54,358 bases of DNA. Source: Polynucleobacter sp. MWH-Jannik1A5. GTDB taxonomy: Bacteria > Pseudomonadota > Gammaproteobacteria > Burkholderiales > Burkholderiaceae. The notes under the pieces were generated by a model that saw only the letters and a list, made by a program, of their open reading frames with translations, searched no databases and was not told where the DNA came from. Made by a program: the position numbers and the translations under genes. Position 1 is the stretch's first letter. Each line of letters begins with the position of its first letter. The DNA lies in NCBI RefSeq assembly GCF_018881795.1, contig NZ_JACVPQ010000016.1:1-54358 (forward strand), read 5' to 3'. Positions 46,439 through 54,358 of the stretch are shown piece by piece.

Positions 46439-48538
46439 ATGAAAACCAAACTTTCTCAAATTGCACTGGCAGCATCTTTGATCAGCTCGGGCTTGGTGTT
46501 TGCCGCAGGCGGTGGTGGTGTAGTTGCCGATGCTGGTGCCATGCAAGGCAAGCACTTTGATGTCAAAGGCAAGATGCCATCGAGCTATACAGTTGAATTG
46601 CAAAATGGCTTACGCAAAACGCTGCCTTTTGAAGATAAGCGCGACTTTGAGGAGTCCAAAAGAGGCTTTATAGCTGCGCCAACTTATAAAACTATTATGG
46701 CCGATGCCGGTAATGTGGCTTGGGATATGGGTAGCTATGAGTTCCTCTTGCAGGGTAAAGATTTCGATAGCGTGCATCCATCATTGCAACGTCAAGCCAT
46801 TCTGAATATGGGCTACGGTTTGTATGAAGTAGTGCCTGGCAAAATTTATCAAGTTCGCGGCTTTGACTTATCGAACATTAGTTTTGTTAAAACAAATTCG
46901 GGTTGGATTGTTTTTGATCCATTAACGTCAAAAGAGACTGCTAGAGCGGCCTTAGAGTTGGTAAATGAGAAGCTTGGCAAGCGCCCAGTCGTTGCTGTTG
47001 TTTACTCCCACTCACATGCCGACCACTTTGGTGGTGTTCGTGGTGTAGTGGAGGAAGCTGATGTGAAGAGCGGCAGGGTAAAAATCATTGCCCCAGCGGG
47101 CTTTATGGATCATGCTGTTGCAGAGAACGTATACGCTGGTAACGCCATGACTCGTCGCTTGTATTTTCAGTATGGCGTCTTATTGCCGCGCAGTCCATTT
47201 GGCCACGTTGACCAATCGATTGGTAAAAATACTGCAGCCGGTAACCTGGGTTTAATTGAGCCAACCATTTTGATTAATGAGCCATTTGAAAAAATGACGG
47301 TGGATGGTGTCGAAATGGAGTTCCAAAACACGCCAGGAACCGAAGCACCTGCTGAAATGAATACGTACTTCCCACAGTTCAAGGCATTCTGGGCTGCTGA
47401 AAATATCACCGGCACTATTCATAACATTTACACCTTACGCGGCGCACTAGTGCGTGATGCTTTGGCATGGTCTAAGAACATCAATAATGCTTTGTATCGC
47501 TATGGTAATGAGGCGCAGGTGATGTTTGCCTCACACTCTTGGCCACGCTGGGGTAATGACCGCGTACAAGAAGTGATGCGTACGCAGCGCGATAGTTATG
47601 CCCATTTAAATAATGAGGTTCTCCATTTGGCGAACAATGGCATCACAATTAATGAAGTGCATAACGTCTACAAACAGCCTGAGAGTTTGAAAAAGCAATG
47701 GGCGGCGCATAGCTACCACGGATCTGAAGAGCACAACAGTCGCGCGGTGATTAATCGTTACTTAGGTTACTGGGATGCCAATCCAGCTACTTTGATTCCT
47801 CTGTCACCAAAAGATTCTGCACCGCTTTATGTTGAGATGATGGGCGGCTCTAGCAAGATTATGGCTAAGGGTAAGCAACTCTATCAGCAGGGCAAATATC
47901 GCGAAGCCATGGAAATTGTGAATAAATTAGTTTATGCGGAACCTAACAATGCTGCCGCTAAAGATTTGCTGGCCGATATTTTTGAGCAAATTGGCTATCA
48001 AAAAGAAAGTCCTAGTGTACGCAATAGCTTCCTGGGTGCTGCATACGAATTGCGTCATGGCATGCCTTCTGGAGCATCGCCGAAGACCAACGGCCCTGAC
48101 ATGATCAGAGCAATGACCACAGAGCTTTGGCTGAATGCCTTAGCAATCAGCATGGATAGTAAAAAAGCCGCCGGTATGAAGTTCGCTATCAACCTGAGCA
48201 CTCCTGATAACGGTGAACAGTTTGTTGTGGAGATGAGTAATTCTGCGCTGACCAATATCAAAGGTTATCAAGATAAGAATCCAAACTTGACCATTACCGT
48301 AAATCGTAGTGACTTGGAGAAAGTCATGGGCGGACAAACTACTTTTGAAAAACTTCAGGCCGAAGGAAAAGCCAAGTTTGTTGGTGACCGCAAAGTATTT
48401 GATCAATTGCGTAGCACCATGACTACCTTTGCCCCAGACTTTGAGTTAATGCCTGGCACGAAAGTAAAAGCGCCACCAGCTAAACCAAGTAAAGATCCGT
48501 TTGAGGCTCCTCCGATTGCCAATTCTGATGGCGCCTAA
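46439..48538 (+). CDS. Alkyl sulfatase (SdsA1/BDS1-like metallo-beta-lactamase fold)
   Basis: A 699-residue exported enzyme that cleaves alkyl sulfates such as SDS to alcohol and sulfate. The signal peptide ends near residue 23 (LISSGLVFAA). The metal-binding motif HSHADH (191-196) begins the di-zinc site; GTEAPAEMNTYFP and ASHSWPRWG are further family landmarks. After ~residue 420 comes a helical dimerisation domain, then an SCP2-like C-terminal domain (~570-680) that binds the aliphatic chain. The ribosome-binding site is weak. A strong terminator follows. Confidence 0.92.
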   Translation: MKTKLSQIALAASLISSGLVFAAGGGGVVADAGAMQGKHFDVKGKMPSSYTVELQNGLRKTLPFEDKRDFEESKRGFIAAPTYKTIMADAGNVAWDMGSYEFLLQGKDFDSVHPSLQRQAILNMGYGLYEVVPGKIYQVRGFDLSNISFVKTNSGWIVFDPLTSKETARAALELVNEKLGKRPVVAVVYSHSHADHFGGVRGVVEEADVKSGRVKIIAPAGFMDHAVAENVYAGNAMTRRLYFQYGVLLPRSPFGHVDQSIGKNTAAGNLGLIEPTILINEPFEKMTVDGVEMEFQNTPGTEAPAEMNTYFPQFKAFWAAENITGTIHNIYTLRGALVRDALAWSKNINNALYRYGNEAQVMFASHSWPRWGNDRVQEVMRTQRDSYAHLNNEVLHLANNGITINEVHNVYKQPESLKKQWAAHSYHGSEEHNSRAVINRYLGYWDANPATLIPLSPKDSAPLYVEMMGGSSKIMAKGKQLYQQGKYREAMEIVNKLVYAEPNNAAAKDLLADIFEQIGYQKESPSVRNSFLGAAYELRHGMPSGASPKTNGPDMIRAMTTELWLNALAISMDSKKAAGMKFAINLSTPDNGEQFVVEMSNSALTNIKGYQDKNPNLTITVNRSDLEKVMGGQTTFEKLQAEGKAKFVGDRKVFDQLRSTMTTFAPDFELMPGTKVKAPPAKPSKDPFEAPPIANSDGA

Positions 48539-48559
48539 GTAAATCAGCTGGTAGGTAAT

Positions 48560-48592
48560 AAGAAATGGGCTCCTAGGAGCCCATTTCTTTTA
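48560..48592 (+). terminator. Bidirectional terminator after the alkyl sulfatase gene
   Basis: A long perfect palindrome, AAGAAATGGGCTCC and its complement around a TA centre, followed by TTTT. It lies between two convergent genes. Confidence 0.88.
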
Positions 48593-48611
48593 TCCAAAAC
48601 AGAGGTATTTG

Positions 48612-49862
48612 TTAGGCCGTAAATGCTCCACCAGCTTCTAACGATTTGAGTTCATCGCCGGCAATGCCTAATTCAGCAAGCAGCTCACTGGTATGTTCGC
48701 CCAGTAAAGGAGGGTGGCGATAAACCTGCTGAGGAGTGCCATTCATTTTGACGGCAAAGCCAATATTGGGAATTTTGCCTTCAATGGGATGATCGATTTC
48801 CATGCGCATCTTGCGATGACGCCCATGTTCACTATCAAATGCTTCCGGATAGGTATTGATTGGGCCAGCAGGAATTCCTGCCGCCAAAAGTGCGTCTACC
48901 CATTCCTCACTAGTTTTCTTAGCGAATGATGTTTCTAATTCAGCTGCAAGTTCTAGCCGGTTGGCTAAACGGAGTGGATTGGTTTTAAAACGGGCATCTT
49001 CAAATAATTCAGGACGTTCAATTTTGTCGCAGAGCAGTTTCCAGAGTTTTTGATTCGTAGCGCCCATCACAAAGTATCCATCGGAAGCCTTCATGGCTTG
49101 ATAGGGTGCACTCATATGATTAGCTGTGCCTAGTTTGTAGGGCTCAACCCCAGTGCCCCAATACTGAGCGGTATCCCATATAGAAAATGCCAAAGCAGAA
49201 TCAAATAGTGAGGCATCAATAAACTGACCTTCACCCGTTTTAGTTTTACCAATATAGGCAGACAAAATTCCGTATACGGCGAATAGGGCGCAGCCGATGT
49301 CAGCTACTGGTACACCAGCTTTCACTGGTGGGCCATCAGGGTAGCCTGTGACACTCATTACGCCAGACATTGCTTGGGCCATTAAATCAAAGCCAGGGCG
49401 ATCTGCCCAAGGACCTGTTTGACCAAAACCGGAGATGCTGGCATAGACCAGGCCTGGATTAATCGCTTGCAAAGATGGGTAGTCAATGCCGAGTTTTTTC
49501 ATTACACCTGGGCGGTAGTTTTCAACCAAGATATCGGCTGTTTTGACCAGCTCAAAAAATACCTTTTTACCGGCTTCTGTTTTGAGATTAAGGGTGAGAC
49601 TACGTTTATTGCGATTCATATTCAGAAAGCCCATGCTGTCTGAACCTTTCATCTTGAATCCCATGGATCCTCGAGTTTGATCTCCAGTGCCAGGCGGCTC
49701 AATCTTGATGACATCGGCACCCAGGTCGGCCAAGAGCATGCAACAGTATGGGCCGGCCATGACTTGACTCACGTCAAGAACACGCACTCCCGATAGGGGT
49801 AATGGCTTTGTGGGTCCATGATGTGAGGCATCTAAAGCGCCATTTATAGGTGTTTTCGTCAT
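48612..49862 (-). CDS. CaiB/BaiF-family CoA transferase (type III)
   Basis: A 416-residue cytosolic enzyme that moves CoA between carboxylic acids. The ATG at 49862 is preferred; an 18-residue upstream extension has no support. Family features are LSGVRVLDVSQVMAGPYC near the start, LGADVIKIEPPGTGD, the SLTLNLKTEAG stretch and the catalytic Asp in RPGFDLMAQAMSG. It is divergent from a Bug binding protein and an enoyl-CoA hydratase, so the three probably handle uptake, activation and hydration of one organic acid. Substrate unknown. Confidence 0.92.
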   Translation of the reverse strand: MTKTPINGALDASHHGPTKPLPLSGVRVLDVSQVMAGPYCCMLLADLGADVIKIEPPGTGDQTRGSMGFKMKGSDSMGFLNMNRNKRSLTLNLKTEAGKKVFFELVKTADILVENYRPGVMKKLGIDYPSLQAINPGLVYASISGFGQTGPWADRPGFDLMAQAMSGVMSVTGYPDGPPVKAGVPVADIGCALFAVYGILSAYIGKTKTGEGQFIDASLFDSALAFSIWDTAQYWGTGVEPYKLGTANHMSAPYQAMKASDGYFVMGATNQKLWKLLCDKIERPELFEDARFKTNPLRLANRLELAAELETSFAKKTSEEWVDALLAAGIPAGPINTYPEAFDSEHGRHRKMRMEIDHPIEGKIPNIGFAVKMNGTPQQVYRHPPLLGEHTSELLAELGIAGDELKSLEAGGAFTA

Positions 49863-49938
49863 TGTCTCAATTGTTTTTATATGTTTAGAATTACCCTGTA
49901 ATAGTAACAAACACAATTAAAACAATTTTGGAGACTTT

Positions 49939-50928
49939 ATGTTGGTTAAAACGCCTAAATGGGCTATGCGTAGCTTGCTCGCAATCACACTGGCCACTAG
50001 TTCATTTTTTGCCATGGGTCAGCAAGCCTACCCATCAAAACCGATCCGTTTAATTGTTGGTTTCGCACCGGGTGGCGGTACTGACATTGTTGCGCGTGCA
50101 ATTGCACCGAAGATGAGTGAAATTCTCGGTCAAAGCATCATTATTGAGAATAAGTCAGGCGCAGCTGGCACGATTGGTGCAGATTTGGTAGCAAAGTCAA
50201 ATCCTGATGGCTACACCTTGCTGATGGGGCACTCTAATTCGAATGCGATTTCTCCATTTGTATTAACTAACGTGCCATATAACCCTGCAATGGATTTCAC
50301 GCCGATTACCTATTTGGGTTACGTGCCAAACGTATTGGTTGTGAAGTCTTCATTGCCTGTTAATTCGGTAGCTCAGTTAATTTCTCTTGCTAAGGCAAAT
50401 CCAGGTCAGATGACCTATGGATCTTCAGGAATTGGTAGTACTCAGCATTTAGCTGGTGCTTTGTTCTCCAAGATTGCTGGTATCCAGATGAACCATGTGC
50501 CATACAAAGGTAGTGGCCAGGCGATTGTGGACTTGCTAGGCGGTCAAATCACAATGAACTTTGATACCTTGCCTCCAAACTTGCAGCAGATTCGTCAGGG
50601 TAACCTCAAGGCATTGGCGATCTCAACACCAAAACGTTTATCACTGTTGCCTAATGTGCCAACATTTGCTGAAGTCGGTATTGTTGGTTTCGATGTCACT
50701 AATTGGTACTCCGTGATGGGGCCAAAAGCGATGGATCCAGCGGTAGTAAACAAAATTGATCAAGCTGTAAAAGCCGCTATGAATGATCCTGAAATCAAGA
50801 AGACATTGGATGCCCAAGGCTTACAGCCAGAGGGCCCTGCAACACCAGCAGCCTTTAGTTTGTTCTTGGCAGCTGAACTTGCTAAATATCAGCGTCTTGT
50901 AAAGAGTCTCAACATCAAGGCTGAATAA
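49939..50928 (+). CDS. Periplasmic tripartite-tricarboxylate-type binding protein (Bug/TctC family)
   Basis: A 329-residue protein with GGAGA five bases before the ATG and a signal peptide ([16 protein letters not shown]). The mature part starts [19 protein letters not shown] and has [15 protein letters not shown] and DGYTLLMGH, all family signatures. It is the second member of this family in the window and clearly distinct from the island copy. No TctA/TctB genes are adjacent. It is followed after 5 bp by an enoyl-CoA hydratase gene. Confidence 0.92.
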   Translation: MLVKTPKWAMRSLLAITLATSSFFAMGQQAYPSKPIRLIVGFAPGGGTDIVARAIAPKMSEILGQSIIIENKSGAAGTIGADLVAKSNPDGYTLLMGHSNSNAISPFVLTNVPYNPAMDFTPITYLGYVPNVLVVKSSLPVNSVAQLISLAKANPGQMTYGSSGIGSTQHLAGALFSKIAGIQMNHVPYKGSGQAIVDLLGGQITMNFDTLPPNLQQIRQGNLKALAISTPKRLSLLPNVPTFAEVGIVGFDVTNWYSVMGPKAMDPAVVNKIDQAVKAAMNDPEIKKTLDAQGLQPEGPATPAAFSLFLAAELAKYQRLVKSLNIKAE

Positions 50929-50933
50929 ATTGC

Positions 50934-51731
50934 ATGGCTGAGTACGTTAAAGGGGGTAATGTTGCGCAAGTTGTATTAGAGATACGCGACAACATTGCCC
51001 ACATTACCTTTGATCATGTGGTGGCTCGCAATGCGATGACCGTCTCCATGTATCAAAGCCTCAAGACAATTTGCGAGGATCTTGCTAAAAATCCACAGGT
51101 GCGGGTTGCTCTCTTTCGGGGGGCTGGAGGCAAGTCTTTCGTATCAGGTAGCGATATCGCCCAATTTGCTGGTTTTAAGAGTGGTGAAGATGGTGTGCGC
51201 TATGAAGAGGGCATCGATAGCTATCTTGCTCCACTTGCCACCTTACCCATCCCAACGATTGCGGTAATTGACGGCATGGCAGTAGGCGGTGGATTAGCGA
51301 TTGCGAGCTGTTGTGATTTTCGAATTGCCACCCCAGGCGCAAAATTTGGTGTTCCTATTGCTAAAACACTAGGCAACTGTTTATCGGCAGGCAATATCGC
51401 TTGGCTTGTAGCTCATCTTGATATCAATATTGTGAAGCGGATGTTGCTATTGGCAGAAATGATTTCTGCTGAAGAGTTAGCAAAGCAAGGCTATATCTTT
51501 GCCATCCATAATCAAGATCAACTTAGTCAAGAGGCTGATCACTTAGCTGAGCGACTAAGTAAATTGGCTCCGATTACGCAAAAATCGAGCAAGCTTGTTC
51601 TTGCAAGATTGATCAAAAATAATTTACCTGATTGCAACGATCTGATTAGTGAAACGTATGGAAGTGCAGACTTTAAGAGTGGTGTCACAGCATTTTTAAA
51701 GGGTGAGCCACCAAGCTGGATTGGTAAGTAG
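50934..51731 (+). CDS. Enoyl-CoA hydratase/isomerase family protein
   Basis: A 265-residue crotonase-fold enzyme. The oxyanion-hole segments FRGAGGKSFVSGSDIAQFA and IDGMAVGGGLAIASCCDFRIA are clear. The first catalytic Glu position of classical hydratases is not obvious in KFGVPIAKTLGN, so it may be an isomerase, lyase or altered hydratase. The start lies 5 bp after the binding-protein stop without a strong ribosome-binding site, which suggests coupling. It probably acts on the CoA ester made by the divergent CoA transferase. Confidence 0.88.
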   Translation: MAEYVKGGNVAQVVLEIRDNIAHITFDHVVARNAMTVSMYQSLKTICEDLAKNPQVRVALFRGAGGKSFVSGSDIAQFAGFKSGEDGVRYEEGIDSYLAPLATLPIPTIAVIDGMAVGGGLAIASCCDFRIATPGAKFGVPIAKTLGNCLSAGNIAWLVAHLDINIVKRMLLLAEMISAEELAKQGYIFAIHNQDQLSQEADHLAERLSKLAPITQKSSKLVLARLIKNNLPDCNDLISETYGSADFKSGVTAFLKGEPPSWIGK

Positions 51732-51759
51732 CAATCTAGAGCCCCAGACTTAATTTCAA

Positions 51760-52941
51760 TCAATCCAAAAACATCTCTTGCAGATTATTAAGGTAGCGAA
51801 TCCCTAGCTCAGTTGCTTTTAGTCTGCTAGGATTTTCATCTAGCAATCCTTTTTTACTTGCCTCATCAAGACCTTTGCTAATGACGCTCAAAGGTAAGCC
51901 GGTGCGCTCACTAAAGGTGTTGGTATCTACCCCATCAGTCAACCTTAAAGTGTTGAGCATAAATTCAAATGGGAGGTCTTTGGCTGCAATCTCGCGATTT
52001 TCAATGAGTGCATTACCTTTGGTTTCCATCGCAGTCATATAGGCCTCGGGTTGACGTTCTCGAACTTGTCGTGTGATTCGGTCTGGGTAGGAAACTTTGC
52101 CATGTGCCCCTGCACCAATGCCAATGTAATCTCCAAAGCGCCAGTAGTTTAGGTTGTGTTTGCACTCCTGATTTTTTTTAGCGTAAGCAGAGACTTCATA
52201 GCGTTGATAGCCCGCCTTAGTGAGTAGATCTAAATTCTGCTCATAGATAGCATCAATTGCATCATCATTCGGAAGGGATGGTGGAAAGCTAGCAAAGTAC
52301 GTATTGGGCTCAAGGGTAAGGTTGTAGAAAGAGAGGTGGGGCGTCTTAAATGACAAGGCAGTTTCTACATCTGCTTTGGCCATCGCTAGCGTTTGATTTG
52401 GCAGGCCGTACATGAGGTCTAAATTTACGGACTTAAAGTGTTTTAGTGCTATCTCTACGGCTCGCTTGGCTTCCTCACCGTTATGTATACGACCCAAGGC
52501 CTTAAGGTATTCATCTTGAAAGCTCTGAATACCTAGGGAAACGCGGTTAATTCCTGCCTTTGCAAAACCAGCAAATTTTTCAGCCTCAACTGATCCAGGA
52601 TTCGCTTCCATCGTGATCTCGGCATCTGGCTCTAGGTTCACTCTGGCACGTATTGCGCATAAAAGTTGATCCATGCCTTCGGCGGAAAGCAGGCTTGGAG
52701 TTCCGCCACCAATAAAAATACTGTGGACTTGGCGCCCCCAAGTATTGGGCAATTCTGTTTCTAGATCGGCAATCAGCGCATGGATATACCGCGCCTCATC
52801 AAAACCTGCTTTACCCTCTTTAATTTGATGCGAATTGAAATCGCAATAAGGGCATTTCTTTTCACACCAAGGAAAGTGAATATACAAAGCCAGAGGTGGC
52901 AATGCACTGAGACTTACTTTGTTGGGGTTGGAGTTAAGCAC
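51760..52941 (-). CDS. hemW: Heme chaperone HemW (radical SAM, HemN-like)
   Basis: A 393-residue protein. The cluster motif CEKKCPYC (Cys26, Cys30, Cys33) is followed by DFNSH, lacking the fourth cysteine of true coproporphyrinogen dehydrogenase HemN; this points to HemW, which delivers haem. GGGTPSLL and NLDLMYGLPNQT are further family motifs. It starts with GTG and overlaps rdgB by 8 bp, the usual gene order in Burkholderiales. Confidence 0.92.
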   Translation of the reverse strand: MLNSNPNKVSLSALPPLALYIHFPWCEKKCPYCDFNSHQIKEGKAGFDEARYIHALIADLETELPNTWGRQVHSIFIGGGTPSLLSAEGMDQLLCAIRARVNLEPDAEITMEANPGSVEAEKFAGFAKAGINRVSLGIQSFQDEYLKALGRIHNGEEAKRAVEIALKHFKSVNLDLMYGLPNQTLAMAKADVETALSFKTPHLSFYNLTLEPNTYFASFPPSLPNDDAIDAIYEQNLDLLTKAGYQRYEVSAYAKKNQECKHNLNYWRFGDYIGIGAGAHGKVSYPDRITRQVRERQPEAYMTAMETKGNALIENREIAAKDLPFEFMLNTLRLTDGVDTNTFSERTGLPLSVISKGLDEASKKGLLDENPSRLKATELGIRYLNNLQEMFLD

Positions 52942-53524
52942 GCGCTTTAAGTTGGGTAATGAGTTCGCGCAAGGCTTGACCGCGATGGCTAATCAAGTTC
53001 TTTTTTGCGGGCTCTAGCTCTGCAGCAGTGCAGCCATGTTCCTGCAGGAAAAAGTGAGGGTCATATCCAAAACCATTGCTACCCGATGCTTTATCCACAA
53101 TTTGCCCATACCAACGTGTTTGAACAATGATGGGCTCTGGATCATCTGCGCTATTGACGAATACCAGTGCACATACATAATGCGCACCCCGATCAGTGTG
53201 AGCCTTTAATTCTTGAATGAGTTTTTCATTGTTCGCTGCATCATCGCCTTGCTCTCCTGCAAAGCGGGCTGATAAAACACCAGGCTTGCCATATAAAGCA
53301 TGGGCGCAAATACCGGAGTCATCAGCTAAAGCAGGAAGACCAGACGCCGCGCTGGCGTGACGTGCTTTGGCTAGTGCGTTTTCTACAAAAGTGCAGTGAG
53401 GTTCATCTGCGGACGGAATGCCTAATTCACCCTGGGGAATAACGTGAAAATTCAGGGGAGCTAAAAGCGCCTGAAATTCCTTTACCTTGCCAGCGTTATT
53501 GGAGGCGAGAACGAGCTTTTGCAT
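52934..53524 (-). CDS. rdgB: XTP/dITP diphosphatase (RdgB/HAM1)
   Basis: A 196-residue enzyme that removes non-canonical purine nucleoside triphosphates. Motifs: the SNN.GK start (LASNNAGKVKEF), ADDSGICAHALYGKPGV and SARFAG, and the C-terminal SHRGQAL. The length is normal. It starts 8 bp after rph and overlaps hemW, so the three form an operon. Confidence 0.95.
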   Translation of the reverse strand: MQKLVLASNNAGKVKEFQALLAPLNFHVIPQGELGIPSADEPHCTFVENALAKARHASAASGLPALADDSGICAHALYGKPGVLSARFAGEQGDDAANNEKLIQELKAHTDRGAHYVCALVFVNSADDPEPIIVQTRWYGQIVDKASGSNGFGYDPHFFLQEHGCTAAELEPAKKNLISHRGQALRELITQLKARA

Positions 53525-53532
53525 CTGGATGT

Positions 53533-54273
53533 TTATTTCAATGCATCAATTTGCATTTGGGTGAGCTCACGAATGCCTTGCTCAGCAAGATCCAGGAGCG
53601 CATTTAACTCAGCTCTAGAGAAGGCTGCGCCTTCAGCAGTGCCTTGTACTTCAATCATGCCGCCTTTACCAGTCATGACCACGTTCATATCGGTATCGCA
53701 AGAAGAGTCTTCTGGGTAATCCAAATCAAGCACAGGAGTACCTTGATAGATACCAACAGAAATAGCGGCTACGCTATCAATGATTGGATCCTGGGTGAGA
53801 GCACCACTCTTTAGAAGTTGGTTAACGGCATCTCTTGCTGCTACATAGGCTCCAGTAATAGATGCCGTACGTGTGCCACCGTCGGCTTGTAATACATCGC
53901 AATCCAGATGAATGGTTCTCTCGCCTAACACTTTCAAGTCAAAAACGCTACGCATCGCTCGGCCAATGAGGCGCTGAATTTCTTGGGTACGTCCTGATTG
54001 TTTGCCGCGCGCAGCTTCACGATCGCTTCGGGTGTGCGTAGAGCGCGGGAGCATGCCGTACTCGGCAGTTACCCAACCCTCGCCAGAGCCCTTTTTATGG
54101 GGAGGCACTTTTTCCAGGATGCTGGCGGTGCAGAGTACTTTGGTATCCCCAAAGGCAATTAATACTGAACCTTCGGCATGCTTGGTAAAGGCTCTAGAGA
54201 TGGTGACTGGGCGCAAATCTTTTGGCTGACGGCCGCTTGGGCGGGCAATATTGGTTGGGCTGGTGGCGCTCAT
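53533..54273 (-). CDS. rph: Ribonuclease PH
   Basis: A 246-residue phosphorolytic 3'-5' exoribonuclease that trims tRNA 3' ends. Signatures include [13 protein letters not shown] at the start, [41 protein letters not shown], and [20 protein letters not shown]. Complete length. It is the first gene of the rph-rdgB-hemW operon, whose promoter should lie in 54274-54358. Confidence 0.96.
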   Translation of the reverse strand: MSATSPTNIARPSGRQPKDLRPVTISRAFTKHAEGSVLIAFGDTKVLCTASILEKVPPHKKGSGEGWVTAEYGMLPRSTHTRSDREAARGKQSGRTQEIQRLIGRAMRSVFDLKVLGERTIHLDCDVLQADGGTRTASITGAYVAARDAVNQLLKSGALTQDPIIDSVAAISVGIYQGTPVLDLDYPEDSSCDTDMNVVMTGKGGMIEVQGTAEGAAFSRAELNALLDLAEQGIRELTQMQIDALK

Positions 54274-54358
54274 AAAAGGGGGTCCTGTGGGGTTAGGGTC
54301 TGAATCGGGTCTAGTTCAATAATGAATCTACAATGTCCATATGATATCGAGCATGACT

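Overview
The window looks like chromosome from a freshwater betaproteobacterium of the Polynucleobacter type (Burkholderiales). The reasons are moderate GC, two Bug/TctC-type tricarboxylate-binding proteins, the rph-rdgB-hemW cluster, and very large secreted adhesins next to central sugar-phosphate genes. This is inferred from gene content only.

Region 1 (1-21018, + strand) holds the 3' part of one large surface adhesin, a 200-residue protein of unknown function, and a complete giant two-partner-secretion-type adhesin of about 5800 residues. The two adhesins share a C-terminal region and both end in a close cysteine pair. Region 2 (21025-25300) is ordinary core genome: phosphomannomutase/phosphoglucomutase and glucose-6-phosphate isomerase on the minus strand, then an FAD-dependent 2-hydroxy-acid oxidoreductase and a tRNA-Ser(UGA) on the plus strand.

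Region 3 (about 25287-42793) is a 17.5-kb integrated element at the 3' end of that tRNA. Fourteen bases of the tRNA 3' end recur at 42780-42793, next to a P4-type tyrosine integrase. The displaced native terminator lies just beyond the second copy. Clusters of GTTACCAAA occur at 25344, 29592, 36568 and 42582 and divide the island into three parts. Part A has a LysR regulator, a Bug binding protein and a two-subunit tartrate dehydratase/class I fumarase-type enzyme. Part B has an Xre regulator, several unknown proteins and a seven-gene His-Xaa-Ser (HXS) operon. That operon encodes a short precursor with five tandem HxS triads, HxsD, two radical SAM maturases, a single-pass protein with a peptidoglycan-binding-like domain, a small membrane protein and a MauG-like di-haem cytochrome. 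Part C has a primase-helicase, an AlpA-like regulator, unknown proteins and the integrase; it resembles a replicative satellite or integrative element without capsid genes.

Region 4 (42859-54358) returns to core genome: a small exported protein, a patatin-like lipoprotein, a sensor histidine kinase, an alkyl sulfatase, a divergent acyl-CoA cluster (CaiB-type CoA transferase; Bug protein plus enoyl-CoA hydratase), and hemW-rdgB-rph.

The best candidate for an under-described system is the HXS operon. Its architecture implies cytosolic radical SAM modification of a secreted precursor, followed by periplasmic MauG-like oxidation near the cell wall. The nested or tandem structure of the island that carries it is the second main point.
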